Shown here piece by piece: positions 43,122 through 52,362 of a stretch of DNA of 64,000 nucleotides; within the stretch, counting starts at the first letter, position 1; each line of letters starts with the position of its first letter. A program made the position numbers and the translations under genes. Source of the stretch: Azotimanducus sp965199815 (GTDB lineage Bacteria > Pseudomonadota > Gammaproteobacteria > Pseudomonadales > Azotimanducaceae); contig CBDATE010000033.1 in assembly GCA_965199815.1 (NCBI GenBank), positions 62,001-126,000 of the forward strand, read 5' to 3'. The notes beneath the pieces were generated by a model. The model saw nothing but the letters and a program-made list of their open reading frames with translations. It ran no database searches and was not told the origin of the DNA.

Positions 43122-43730
43122 CTAGTCGTCTTCGTGACGCTGTTCGCCGATGTCCGAGGTTTCGAGTAACAGATACACGCAGGCGCAAGCCTTGAGGGTG
43201 GCGAGCAGCAATATGAGGATTACCACCTGATTCAGGAACAGGAAGAGGGCGATGATCAGCGCAGTGATCATCGAGGATGTCCACCAGAGGCTTACGCTCC
43301 GCGCGTGGCGCTCGGCTTCATTGGCGAGAAAGGTGGCAAGCGTATGGGCGACCAGAGCGATGACCAGCAGAGCCGCCAGTATGGAAGAATTGGCAGCGGC
43401 GAGATGCGCGGCAAGGCCGGCATATACAAAGCCTTCCATCAGCGTGGTGGTGACCGGGCCTTCGATGAGTCGTGCCCGTTCGCCGGAGTCGCGCTGATAT
43501 TCGCGTGCCAGGTGGCCGAGCCCGCAGGTGATGACAAAGAGGATTGCGCCCCAGGTCAACTGGCCGATAGCTACAGTGAGGCCGACGACCGCTGCTGCGA
43601 TGAGGCACACCAGCGATACGTGCAGTGAACGCAGGTTGTACTTCTCGAGGAAGTCGATTGCTGCCTTCAGCAAGCGCACACGAAGGTCGTCAGCGCGGGC
43701 AAAGAGTTGCGCGACATTGGGTTCAGCCAT
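43122..43730 (-). CDS. Polytopic membrane protein of unknown function
   Basis: A 202-residue protein with four or five predicted membrane helices (LHVSLVCLIAAAVVGLTVAIG, WGAILFVITCGLGHL, SILAALLVIALVAHTLATF, ITALIIALFLFLNQVVILILLL). The segment DSGERARLIEGP lies on a loop and faintly recalls CDP-alcohol transferases, but the full motif is absent. Start is taken at the second ATG (43730). It precedes the acyl-CoA synthetase by 39 bp on the same strand. Confidence 0.65.
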   Translation of the reverse strand: MAEPNVAQLFARADDLRVRLLKAAIDFLEKYNLRSLHVSLVCLIAAAVVGLTVAIGQLTWGAILFVITCGLGHLAREYQRDSGERARLIEGPVTTTLMEGFVYAGLAAHLAAANSSILAALLVIALVAHTLATFLANEAERHARSVSLWWTSSMITALIIALFLFLNQVVILILLLATLKACACVYLLLETSDIGEQRHEDD

Positions 43731-43907
43731 GGGTGCCAGCCTCCTCAAGGTGAATGCACGGGCACATAGTATCTTGAAGATATGCGCCTGTCACAGGTTC
43801 AGACCAGGAATGCAGGGAATCTGCGAGATGCCGTACCATGAGTCTGCGTCACAGGAAGCAACAACCGGTCAGGGAAGCTGTCCGGTCAAGGGCAACTCCG
43901 GCAGACC

Positions 43908-46376
43908 ATGAAATCACCTGAAGTTCGATACAACACAGATCAGAAGAACCTGCAAGACCTGCTGCTTTCGGTGGACAGGGCGGGCGATTTTTGCATCCAG
44001 GGCCGTATCTTCGCGCCCACGCCGGTACTCGAAGTCGAGAATGTCGGTGTGGTCGCCTTCCCCGTGCAGGCCGCGCAGGTCACGAGCCTGATCGCACAAG
44101 CCGTGCGAGCGCCCTATGGCAAGGGCGCGGACACAATCCTGGACACCTCGGTGCGCGATTGTTGGCAAATTGGAACCGATCATGTGTGCATTGGCGGCGT
44201 TGGTTGGAAAGACACCTTCGCGAAGATTTGCACACATGCGGCAGAGGGCCTGGGGTGCGACCCGAACCGGATTGATGCCACCTTTTACAAGATGCTGATC
44301 TATGAAGTCGGCGGCTTCTTTCAGCCGCACAGGGATTCCGAAAAAGAGGACGGCATGATCGCGACCCTCTCCATCTCGCTGCCGGTGGCCGGTGCCGGGG
44401 GCGAATTGGTCATCACGCACCGGCAACGGGAGGTGATAGCGGATGTCTCGGCGACTGAACCATCCGAACTTGCGTTTGTTGCCTTTTATGCGGATTGCCT
44501 GCACGAAACGCGCCCCGTCCGTGACGGGCATCGCATTGTCCTCGTTTTCAACCTGTGCGTGAAGCCGGACGACAAGGAGACCCCGCGTACGGCAGCGGAC
44601 CACTTGCAGACAACCGGGCGGGCGACTCATCTCCTGTCTGCGTGGCGCGAGAGTGCTGTGAACACCGAGAAGCTGGTGTGGGTTCTTGAACACGAATACA
44701 GCGAGGGAGGGCTGGCATTCAATACCCTCAAAGGTGCCGATGCCGCAGTTGCCCGAATGCTCGAGAGTGCGACGGAGCAATCGGATTGCGTTTTATATGC
44801 GGCCGTCGTGCATGTCGAGGAATACGGTCTCGGTGAGCTGGAATACCATGACAGCACCGGCTGGGGCGGCTCGCAAGAGGACGACGAATGGACAATCATC
44901 GAGGTGGATGAAGCATGTCATTGGCTGGATAGCTGGGTTTCTCCGGACGGCAGCAAACCCGATATCGGCAAATTGCCCCTGCGGGCCAGTGAACTCCTCC
45001 CGGTCGGTGCACTGGATGATGCGGAACCCGACGAACACTGGGTACACGAAGCGTCCGGCAATGAAGGGGTGAGTATCGAACGTGCCTACCGGCGCGCGGT
45101 ACTTGTGTTGTGGCCGCGGGAAACGACAATCACCGTGCTTGCGGCAGGTAACTTCGGCGCTGCCTTGGCTTGGGTAGCGGCAGAATCACAGCGCCTCGGC
45201 GCTGCATGGGGCAGTGCACAGTTCGCCCGGCTCCTCGATTACTGGGCAGGTGTCGCGCACGAAAGCAGCGGTCAATTGCCCCCTGAATTCAACTATGAAG
45301 ATCGAATCTCGCGAAGGGATATAGTCGAAAACCTGTCAGACATGTTGCAGTTCGTCACCGTTCTCGGCGATATACCCCTCGCATTGCGCACCTTGCAACT
45401 CGCGTCTCGGGAGAAATTCGAGGGCAGCGAATCCGCAGCCTATGTCAGCGCGTTGAGGCTGATAGGCCCGAACAGGACCGCGCAATTCCTGCCACCGTTC
45501 GCAGAGGCGCATTTTCCGGATAAGCCTGCAGATGTGGTGAGACTTGTTGAATCTCTGGACAGGGATACATGCGGTGATTCAGCCTCCAACCCCGACTGGC
45601 AGAGCGCTCTGACCCAGACAGTGCACACCTGCCTGCAGACCCTTCCCGTTACGCTGGGTGCTCGCGCCTCCGGAAAGGCTACAGACAACCCCCGGGGCGG
45701 TTCCAGGACCGATGGCTTGCAAGGCGGGCTGATCCACGGCCTTCTGCGTTTGGCGTGGTGCCATGGACTGCACGAGGAAGCCGAGACCGCTGTTGATGCG
45801 TTGCTGGAGGCACCCGATGTTGTGTCACCTGACCGCGCCCTGCCTGCGGCACTGAAGAAACTTCGGGTCTCGAGCGGCCTGCGCCGGTCATCCATGTACG
45901 CAAAATTGTGGCGCGGCGCGACACAATTCCTGCTGATGCGCAGCGCAAGTGCGCCAACTCCGCCCACAGACTGGCGCATTGGTGCGGAAATCGACTGTTC
46001 CTGCGGGGATTGCCGCATTCTTGCAGCGTTTTGCCGCGATCCGGAAACACGCACCCTGCGTCTTCCGAGGCGAAAGGACCTGCGCTCCCATCTACACCAG
46101 GTTATTGACCGCAATCGCCTTGACATAACGCATGCAACGGAAAGGAAAGGCAGCCCCTATACGCTCGTGTGCACCAAAAACCACGCGACCTACGAGCGGC
46201 GGCTCGATGAGTACGCCAGCGACATGAAACAAATGCACAGCCTCGCAGAAGGGGCACCGGATGGCGAATGCGCTGCGGGTTGTGCGTCGCTTGCGGAAGA
46301 ACTGCACAAGGCAATTGCAGCAGCGGGACAGGAAGTGGCTGCGTCGGCACATCCTCCGAGGCAAAAGGAACTCTGA
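43908..46376 (+). CDS. Large 2-oxoglutarate/Fe(II) oxygenase-like protein with long unknown C-terminal region
   Basis: An 822-residue soluble protein. Residues about 125-220 form a prolyl-hydroxylase-type dioxygenase core: Fe ligands H141 and D143 in FFQPHRDSEKEDG, H199 in CLHETRP, and the 2-oxoglutarate-binding R209 in DGHRIVLVFNL. The remaining 600 residues have no motif I can name. They include an acidic stretch and a Cys-rich motif near the end (CSCGDCRILAAFC, then HLHQVID and SPYTLVCTKNH). The layout recalls fungal dioxygenase proteins with a similar Cys-rich end, from memory only. It stands alone, with no partner gene beside it. The TGA stop is followed directly by a palindromic repeat. 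Confidence 0.75.
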   Translation: MKSPEVRYNTDQKNLQDLLLSVDRAGDFCIQGRIFAPTPVLEVENVGVVAFPVQAAQVTSLIAQAVRAPYGKGADTILDTSVRDCWQIGTDHVCIGGVGWKDTFAKICTHAAEGLGCDPNRIDATFYKMLIYEVGGFFQPHRDSEKEDGMIATLSISLPVAGAGGELVITHRQREVIADVSATEPSELAFVAFYADCLHETRPVRDGHRIVLVFNLCVKPDDKETPRTAADHLQTTGRATHLLSAWRESAVNTEKLVWVLEHEYSEGGLAFNTLKGADAAVARMLESATEQSDCVLYAAVVHVEEYGLGELEYHDSTGWGGSQEDDEWTIIEVDEACHWLDSWVSPDGSKPDIGKLPLRASELLPVGALDDAEPDEHWVHEASGNEGVSIERAYRRAVLVLWPRETTITVLAAGNFGAALAWVAAESQRLGAAWGSAQFARLLDYWAGVAHESSGQLPPEFNYEDRISRRDIVENLSDMLQFVTVLGDIPLALRTLQLASREKFEGSESAAYVSALRLIGPNRTAQFLPPFAEAHFPDKPADVVRLVESLDRDTCGDSASNPDWQSALTQTVHTCLQTLPVTLGARASGKATDNPRGGSRTDGLQGGLIHGLLRLAWCHGLHEEAETAVDALLEAPDVVSPDRALPAALKKLRVSSGLRRSSMYAKLWRGATQFLLMRSASAPTPPTDWRIGAEIDCSCGDCRILAAFCRDPETRTLRLPRRKDLRSHLHQVIDRNRLDITHATERKGSPYTLVCTKNHATYERRLDEYASDMKQMHSLAEGAPDGECAAGCASLAEELHKAIAAAGQEVAASAHPPRQKEL

Positions 46377-46460
46377 GGAAACTCTGTTATTCAGAGTTTC
46401 CTGTGAACAACCCCAACCACCTCACAGACTTCCGGGAAGATGGACTTGATCGGAATATAC
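46377..46460 (+). repeat. Deletion derivative of the five-hairpin element
   Basis: Module 1 (GGAAACTCTG/CAGAGTTTCC, 46377-46401) and, 38 bases on, the right end of the element (ATGGACTTGATCGGAATATAC, 46440-46460) are present. The middle modules are replaced by unrelated sequence. It lies between the oxygenase stop and the tRNA cluster. Confidence 0.65.
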
Positions 46461-46506
46461 CGAGTATCATGCCAGCCCTGTGCAGGGACGGTCGTTCAGT
46501 CGATTT

Positions 46507-46583
46507 CGGGGTATGGCGCAGTCTGGTAGCGCGCCTGCTTTGGGAGCAGGAAGTCGGGAGTTCGAATCTCTCTACCCCGACCA
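46507..46583 (+). tRNA. tRNA-Pro (anticodon TGG)
   Basis: Acceptor arms CGGGGTA and TACCCCG pair fully; the CCA end is encoded. The anticodon stem CCTGC/GCAGG holds loop TTTGGGA with TGG at 46541-46543. The T loop TTCGAAT is standard. Confidence 0.96.
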
Positions 46584-46594
46584 GATCCGAGGAA

Positions 46595-46668
46595 GCGCCT
46601 GTAGCTCAACTGGACAGAGCATCGGCCTTCTAAGCCGAGGGTTGAAGGTTCGAGTCCTTCCAGGCGTA
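46595..46668 (+). tRNA. tRNA-Arg (anticodon TCT)
   Basis: Acceptor arms GCGCCTG and CAGGCGT pair (one G-T). The anticodon stem TCGGC/GCCGA holds loop CTTCTAA with TCT at 46629-46631, and the T loop TTCGAGT is present. CCA is not fully encoded (CCT follows the discriminator A). Confidence 0.95.
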
Positions 46669-46673
46669 CCTGT

Positions 46674-46750
46674 GGTGGGCGTAGCTCAGTCGGTAGAGCT
46701 CCGGATTGTGGATCCGGCGGTCGTGGGTTCAAGCCCCATCGTCCACCCCA
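46674..46750 (+). tRNA. tRNA-His (anticodon GTG)
   Basis: Extra G-1 (46674) opposite discriminator C, then acceptor GTGGGCG/CGTCCAC and encoded CCA. The anticodon stem CCGGA/TCCGG holds loop TTGTGGA with GTG at 46708-46710. The Pro-Arg-His cluster before tig is familiar from gammaproteobacteria. Confidence 0.96.
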
Positions 46751-46763
46751 ATCGCTGCAGTTA

Positions 46764-46914
46764 GGGAAACTCTGAATAACAGAGTTTCCCGTGCGGCACA
46801 TGGATGTGCCGCCAGATTCAGTGCCGTAAGGCATTGAATCTGCGAGCAAATCAGAATCGCACTTCTGATTTGCGAATCTGATCAAGTCCACGGATGGACT
46901 TGATCAGAACATAC
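46764..46914 (+). mobile_element. Five-hairpin 151-bp MITE-like element, copy 3
   Basis: All five modules in the orientation of copy 1, with a few changes in module 4 (GCAAATCAGAA..TTCTGATTTGC). Flanks are TTA on the left and GTA on the right, so the 3-bp repeat is imperfect. It separates the tRNA cluster from tig. Confidence 0.9.
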
Positions 46915-46996
46915 GTAGGGATATATGAGAGATGATGAGCTGGTTCAGGAGTTTCCGTGTGCAGAAGGAGCGACGATACCAACCTGTTGAAGAAAT

Positions 46997-48484
46997 ATGA
47001 AAGTAAGTATTGAAATCAAGAGCGAGCTCGAGCGGCGTTTGTCGGTCACTGTCCCGGCTGATGAAATGGCTGTGCGCTACAGTCGAGAGCTTCGGCTTGC
47101 TGCAAGGGATATGCATCTCAAGGGCTTTCGCCCGGGGCATGTACCCACTTCCGAGATTGAGCGACGATTCGGTACGCAAGTGCGCAAGCGAGTGGCGGGT
47201 GATGTGGCGCAAAAGGTATTGCCCAAGGCGATTGAGCAGGAGGCTCTGGTACTCGCTTCCAAGGCCTGGATCGAACTTGGTGACTGGCAGGCAGGGCAGG
47301 ATTTGCACTTTCATGCCAACTTCGATTGCATGCCGGATATTGAACTGGTGAACCTTGCTACGCTGACACTCGTGCGTCCGACAGTCGAGATTACTCGGAA
47401 GGAAGTTGAAGAAGCGGTGTTACGGCTGTGCAAGCAGCTTGGTCGTTGGGATGAAGTGACTGATCGAGGTGCCCGGCAAGGCGATCGGGTTGTGCTTGAC
47501 ATGACTCTGAAAGATGCCGTCACTGCAGAAATTGTCGAGACCCTGAAGGATGTGAAGCACATTGTTGACGATTCAACCGAGGGCCCCCTCGGTCTGCCGA
47601 TTGGTGACAGGTTCAAGGATGTACGTGCCGGTCAGTTACTGGAGTGTGAGTGTGATAAGCCTCCGGACTATTACCCATCGGATGATCTGGCAGAGCATTC
47701 ACTCGTGGTGGTGTGCAGTATTATCAAGGTCGAGGCAGCGGAGATGATGGCACCGGATGATCCGCAGCTCCTTTCGATGGTTCAGGTTGACAGTCCTGAA
47801 GAGCTTCGCGAATTTCTGAAGTCCGATATGGAATCCCGTCGCGATGAGCTCGTGTCTTCCTTGCTGCGCGCTCAGGGCATGGAGCGTCTTTTGTGTTCGA
47901 CTGACTTCACTCTGCCGGAAAGCCTGGTGCGCGAAGAGTTGGGTCACCAGCGGGCGAGAGAGAAGGAGTGGGAGCATACGCAAAATTTGCAGAATTCTTC
48001 GCCTCGGAACGTAGCTGAAGAGAACACGCAGGCAGATGAGTTTGACGATGCCAGATTGCGCATATTCGCCAGCAGGACTGTCAAATCCAGGCTGTTGCTG
48101 CGTCAAATTGCCGAAACCCATGATGTGAAAGTCGCTGACGAGGATATCGAGGAGGAAGCGTATCGAATCGCTGCATCAAGTGACAATCCCCAAGGAAGGT
48201 TGGATGAACTGCTCGCAGATGAAGCGCAGCTGCTCGCAATCGAGCTCGCGCTGCGTGAAAGAGCGACTGTTGAATATGTGCTGAACCATGCGACCGTGAC
48301 AGAGCGAGCTGTATCCTACGAGACGCTGGTCCACATGCATCCCATGGACCTCATGCCGGATCTCGAGGCTGCCGAGACAGAACCGGAAGCAGTAGCGGGT
48401 GTCGATGAGCAGGTGGTAACCGGGCAGGCGGAATCCGGGCAGGCGGAATCCGGGCAGGCGGAATCCGGGCAGGACACCAGGTGA
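46997..48484 (+). CDS. tig: Trigger factor (ribosome-associated chaperone)
   Basis: A 495-residue chaperone, longer than the about 430 residues of E. coli. The ribosome-docking signature is FRPGHVPTSEIERRFG. A central PPIase-like region (about residues 150-240; QGDRVVLDM) and an alpha-helical C-terminal domain follow. The end carries an unusual extension with a tandem ESGQA repeat. It is followed at once by clpP (coupled start), then clpX, the conserved order. Confidence 0.93.
   Translation: MKVSIEIKSELERRLSVTVPADEMAVRYSRELRLAARDMHLKGFRPGHVPTSEIERRFGTQVRKRVAGDVAQKVLPKAIEQEALVLASKAWIELGDWQAGQDLHFHANFDCMPDIELVNLATLTLVRPTVEITRKEVEEAVLRLCKQLGRWDEVTDRGARQGDRVVLDMTLKDAVTAEIVETLKDVKHIVDDSTEGPLGLPIGDRFKDVRAGQLLECECDKPPDYYPSDDLAEHSLVVVCSIIKVEAAEMMAPDDPQLLSMVQVDSPEELREFLKSDMESRRDELVSSLLRAQGMERLLCSTDFTLPESLVREELGHQRAREKEWEHTQNLQNSSPRNVAEENTQADEFDDARLRIFASRTVKSRLLLRQIAETHDVKVADEDIEEEAYRIAASSDNPQGRLDELLADEAQLLAIELALRERATVEYVLNHATVTERAVSYETLVHMHPMDLMPDLEAAETEPEAVAGVDEQVVTGQAESGQAESGQAESGQDTR
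48421..48473 (+). repeat. 15-bp tandem repeat at the 3' end of tig
   Basis: Three and a half perfect copies of CGGGCAGGCGGAATC. They encode the ESGQA repeats at the trigger factor C-terminus. The unit is a multiple of three, so copy-number changes keep the frame. Confidence 0.95.
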
Positions 48485-48492
48485 GGATGACA

Positions 48493-49137
48493 ATGCAATC
48501 GAAGCACGAATTCAATGAGCCGCAACGGGCACTGGGCCTGGTGCCTATGGTGCTGGAGCAATCTGCGCGTGGAGAGCGGGCATTCGACATCTATTCGCGG
48601 CTCCTGCGCGACCGCATCATCTTCGTGGTGGGGCCGGTGGACGATCAAGTGGCCAATCTGGTGGTGGCACAGCTTTTGTATCTGGAATCCGAGAACGCCG
48701 ACAAGGATATCCACATGTATATCAACTCTCCCGGTGGTGCGGTCAATGCCGGTTTGTGCATTCACGACACCATGCAATTCGTGGGGTGTGATGTGAATAC
48801 CATGTGTATCGGGCAGGCCGCCAGCATGGGGGCCTTTCTGCTGGCTTCCGGCACACCGGGCAAGCGGCTTGCCCTGCCAAGCGCACGTATGATGCTGCAT
48901 CAACCATCGAGTCGCATGCGTGGCGTGGCAGCGGATGTCGAGATACACGCACGCGAGCTCGGTGTGTTGCGCAATACGCTCAACGAGCGATTGGCCGAGC
49001 ACACCGGGCAAACTGTCGAGCGCATCAGGAAAGATACTGACCGCGACTACTGGATGAGTGCGACTGAGGCTGTGGACTACGGTCTGGTGGATTTGGTACA
49101 GCACCCGCGCGCAACCAAGGGCGGAGAGTCGAAATAG
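48493..49137 (+). CDS. clpP: ATP-dependent Clp protease proteolytic subunit
   Basis: A 214-residue serine peptidase subunit of the ClpP tetradecamer. The active-site Ser is in GQAASMGAFLL, the His in ARMMLHQPS, and the Asp in DTDRDYWM. YINSPGG is the family handle-strand motif. The ATG at 48493 has GAGG 6 bases upstream, overlapping the tig stop region; ATG 48487 is too close to that site. It is followed by clpX after 65 bp. Confidence 0.97.
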   Translation: MQSKHEFNEPQRALGLVPMVLEQSARGERAFDIYSRLLRDRIIFVVGPVDDQVANLVVAQLLYLESENADKDIHMYINSPGGAVNAGLCIHDTMQFVGCDVNTMCIGQAASMGAFLLASGTPGKRLALPSARMMLHQPSSRMRGVAADVEIHARELGVLRNTLNERLAEHTGQTVERIRKDTDRDYWMSATEAVDYGLVDLVQHPRATKGGESK

Positions 49138-49202
49138 AGTCGCGTCGAAAACTCGGATAGAATCCACAAGCTGTGTGACCGGAAAGCCATCAGGGAGCAC
49201 TT

Positions 49203-50510
49203 ATGGCGAATAAGCGAGGCGGGGACAAGTCAGCCACAAGGCAGCTGTATTGTTCGTTCTGCGGAAAGAATCAGCAGGAAGTACGCAAACTCATTGCTGG
49301 CCCCTCGGTGTTCATCTGTAATGAATGCGTTGACCTGTGCAACGACATTATTCGTGAGCAACTGCAGGATGCAGACGAGGATGATGATGCCTCGCTGCCA
49401 AAGCCACAGGAAATCAACGCTATCCTTGACGAGTACGTCATAGGCCAGGAGTACGCCAAGAAAGTCCTGTCGGTTGCTGTGTACAACCACTACAAGCGCC
49501 TGCAGCAATCGCAGTTGGAAGGTGGCGGGACAGGCGGTTCGGAAGAGGATGTCGAGATTGGCAAGTCCAACATTCTTCTGATGGGGCCTACCGGCAGCGG
49601 CAAGACCCTGCTCGCGGAAACCCTGGCGCGATTGCTGAATGTGCCTTTCACCATCGCCGATGCCACCACGCTGACCGAGGCTGGCTATGTTGGCGAGGAT
49701 GTTGAAAATATCATTCAGAAACTCCTGCAGAAGTGCGACTACGATGTGGAGCAAGCGCAGATTGGCATCGTCTATATCGACGAAATCGACAAGATTTCTC
49801 GCAAATCCGACAATCCATCGATCACTCGCGATGTATCAGGCGAAGGCGTTCAGCAGGCGCTGCTGAAGCTGGTTGAGGGGACAGTTGCGTCGGTGCCTCC
49901 ACAGGGCGGGAGAAAGCATCCGCAACAGGAATATCTGCAGGTGAGCACTCACAATATCCTGTTCATTTGCGGGGGTGCCTTTGCCGGGCTCGAGCGCGTG
50001 ATTCGAGACCGGACGGAGCAGAGTTCCATTGGCTTTGGCGGTGTCGTGTACGGAGAGAATGACACTGCACCCTTAGGTGAGATGCTGCGCCAGGTTGAGC
50101 CGGAAGATTTGATTCGTCACGGACTCATCCCCGAGTTTGTCGGGCGCCTTCCGATGGTGGCGACCCTGAATGAGCTTGATGAAGATGCCTTGATACAGAT
50201 TCTCACCGAGCCACGTCATTCACTGGTCAAGCAGTACAAATACCTGTTCGAGATGGAAGGTGCCGAGCTTGATATTCGCGAGGATGCCCTGCGCGCGATT
50301 GCCAGGCAGGCAATGCGACGCAAGACCGGAGCGCGCGGGTTGCGTTCGATTATGGAGTCCATATTGCTCGATACCATGTATCGGCTGCCCTCACTTGAAG
50401 GGGTGACCAAGGTGGTGATTGACGAAAATGCTGTTGACGGCGAATCGGAGCCTATCCTGATGTATGAGAACGAGCGTCGTGGCAAGAAGCGCGCCCTGCC
50501 GAGAGCCTGA
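49203..50510 (+). CDS. clpX: ATP-dependent Clp protease ATP-binding subunit ClpX
   Basis: A 435-residue AAA+ unfoldase that feeds ClpP. The N-terminal zinc domain has CSFCGK and CNECVDLC. Walker A is GPTGSGKT, Walker B is IVYIDEIDKI, and the pore loop is in GYVGEDVEN. The ClpP-docking loop IGFGGVV is present. A GGGAG ribosome site precedes the ATG. Relatives often have lon next; here msrB follows after about 240 bp. Confidence 0.97.
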   Translation: MANKRGGDKSATRQLYCSFCGKNQQEVRKLIAGPSVFICNECVDLCNDIIREQLQDADEDDDASLPKPQEINAILDEYVIGQEYAKKVLSVAVYNHYKRLQQSQLEGGGTGGSEEDVEIGKSNILLMGPTGSGKTLLAETLARLLNVPFTIADATTLTEAGYVGEDVENIIQKLLQKCDYDVEQAQIGIVYIDEIDKISRKSDNPSITRDVSGEGVQQALLKLVEGTVASVPPQGGRKHPQQEYLQVSTHNILFICGGAFAGLERVIRDRTEQSSIGFGGVVYGENDTAPLGEMLRQVEPEDLIRHGLIPEFVGRLPMVATLNELDEDALIQILTEPRHSLVKQYKYLFEMEGAELDIREDALRAIARQAMRRKTGARGLRSIMESILLDTMYRLPSLEGVTKVVIDENAVDGESEPILMYENERRGKKRALPRA

Positions 50511-50747
50511 CCCGGCACCAATAACCGACTCCGGAGATGGCAGAGTCCGCGCGCTCGCCCCGGTGAACGAGCACACATCTCGACTTTTATCGGATTCGGC
50601 GCTACCATTCGTTTCACAAGGCGCACCCGCTCAGGTGAGTTCATCCTTCAACGCCATCGTGCCAGGTTCCCCTGACGGACTGCGCCCCTCTTCTCCTGCC
50701 CTTCCTTGCCCTGGCAGGGAACCAGGGTCATCATTGCGAAGGTCTGT

Positions 50748-51191
50748 ATGACAGAAAAGAGCCCCGACAAGCACAAGGCCGGGCATCGCTCGGACAAGGA
50801 GTGGCGGGCGCAGCTCGGTCCACGAGCCTATGCCATCACGCGCCGCGCGCGTACCGAGCCTGCCTTCACTGGTCAATACTGGGATGAAAAAGCGCCTGGC
50901 ACGTACAAGTGCGTGTGTTGCGACGAACCCCTGTTCGATTCGGCAACCAAGTACGATTCAGGGAGTGGCTGGCCGGCCTTTTACGCCCCTGTCTCGGACG
51001 AGGTGCTGGCGACACGCGAAGACAGGTCGCACTTCATGCTGCGCACTGAAGTACTGTGTGCCAGATGCGAAGCACATCTCGGTCACGTATTTTCCGACGG
51101 GCCGGAGCCCACCGGGTTGTCCTATTGCATCAACTCGGCGGCCTTGCAGCTCGAACGAAATGGGCAGGACACCGGCTCGCAGGAAACATGA
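50748..51191 (+). CDS. msrB: Peptide methionine (R)-S-oxide reductase
   Basis: A 147-residue repair enzyme for oxidised methionine. Zinc Cys pairs are CVCC and CARC. GSGWPAFYAP, HLGHVFSDGPEPTG and the catalytic Cys in SYCINSAAL are visible (most relatives have RYCINS). The ATG at 50748 has GAAGG 5 bases upstream. It precedes apbE by 19 bp. Confidence 0.94.
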   Translation: MTEKSPDKHKAGHRSDKEWRAQLGPRAYAITRRARTEPAFTGQYWDEKAPGTYKCVCCDEPLFDSATKYDSGSGWPAFYAPVSDEVLATREDRSHFMLRTEVLCARCEAHLGHVFSDGPEPTGLSYCINSAALQLERNGQDTGSQET

Positions 51192-51210
51192 CATCCAACT
51201 CCTGTTCCGC

Positions 51211-52296
51211 ATGCCTCGTCCCGACACCCTGACCAGGCGACTCGTGTCATTTTCGCTCCTGTGCACGGGCCGCACCACGAATCCTGTGCGCTTGGGTTTC
51301 GCCCTTCTTGCGGTGATTGCCGTCCCCTTGATGATTTCGGGATGTGCGCCGAGAGATGTCGCGCCCAGAGTGCTCACCGGCACCACCATGGGAACCTCTT
51401 ATCGGCTGTCCCTTGGCTGTGGGCTGGAGGTTGAACTGGCGCGCACTCTGATTGAATCGGCATTCAACGAAGTGAATCAATCAATGTCCACCTACATCTC
51501 CGAGTCCGAGCTCATGCGGTTCAATCGCAGCGAAATCGGGGATTGGGTGGCCATCAGCGAACCTTTGGCGCGGGTCATGCAGGGTGCACTCGAGTTGGCA
51601 AGGCTGAGCGACGGCGCATTCGACCCAACTCTGGGGGCGCTGGTACGTCTGTGGGGTTTTGCCGGTGGTGAGCAGCCGAGTGTGCCACCCGAGCAGCAGG
51701 TTGTGGATGATTTGCTGTCGCAATCAGGGCTTGCCCGGCTCGAGGTGTCGGATGATGGACGCGCGATGCGCAGGCATTCCCGGCTGGCACTTGATCTGTC
51801 TGCCGTTGCCAAGGGGTTTGCGGTGGACCTGGCGATTGGTGCTTTGGAGTCTCGCAACTGCCACGATTTGTTGCTCGAGGTTGGCGGCGAAGTGGGCGTT
51901 CGCGGTCTGCATCCCGACGGTCGCGCCTGGAAGGTCGGCATCGAGTCGCCCGAGCGTACCGGCAGCATGACGCGCGCTATCACTCTGGGCGATGAAGCGG
52001 TGGCGACATCGGGCGACTATCGCAATCGCCTGGTGATTGACGGTGACATCTACTCTCATACGCTCGACCCCGCCACCGGCAGACCGGTCACGCATGACCT
52101 GGCATCGGTCAGCGTCATCTCGACGAGCGTCATGCGCGCAGATGCGCTGGCGACTGCGATGAATGTCATGGGGCCGGTAACCGGTCCGGCGTTCGCTCGC
52201 CGGCACGGGATTGAAGCATTCTTTATCATTCGCGTTACGGATGGCTATCAGCTGGTCGCGACCGGGCGTTTCGATCAGGCCGACACACCACACTAG
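51211..52296 (+). CDS. apbE: FAD:protein FMN transferase (ApbE), lipoprotein
   Basis: A 361-residue periplasmic flavinyltransferase that attaches FMN to Thr of Nqr/Rnf subunits. A basic N-terminus and membrane helix end in the lipobox MISGC. The core has GTTMGTSYRL, STYISESELMRFN, LDLSAVAKGFAVD, VGGEVGVRG and the Mg-binding SHTLDPATGRPV. The ATG at 51211 was chosen to give the lipoprotein signal. nqrM follows, which points to an Na+-translocating NADH:quinone reductase as target. Confidence 0.93.
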   Translation: MPRPDTLTRRLVSFSLLCTGRTTNPVRLGFALLAVIAVPLMISGCAPRDVAPRVLTGTTMGTSYRLSLGCGLEVELARTLIESAFNEVNQSMSTYISESELMRFNRSEIGDWVAISEPLARVMQGALELARLSDGAFDPTLGALVRLWGFAGGEQPSVPPEQQVVDDLLSQSGLARLEVSDDGRAMRRHSRLALDLSAVAKGFAVDLAIGALESRNCHDLLLEVGGEVGVRGLHPDGRAWKVGIESPERTGSMTRAITLGDEAVATSGDYRNRLVIDGDIYSHTLDPATGRPVTHDLASVSVISTSVMRADALATAMNVMGPVTGPAFARRHGIEAFFIIRVTDGYQLVATGRFDQADTPH

Positions 52297-52362
52297 CGGC
52301 ACAATACCGGAGAGCAAACAGATGCCAGGAACGCAACCAGCCAGCATGGAGATACAGCAGCC

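Noticed and set aside
43122..43730. CDP-alcohol phosphatidyltransferase assignment for the membrane protein
   Set aside because: Only DSGERAR loosely resembles the motif; the required Gly and later Asp pair are absent.
27100..46914. The repeated hairpin units as a CRISPR array
   Set aside because: Copies are dispersed over the window, not regularly spaced with spacers, and no cas genes are present.
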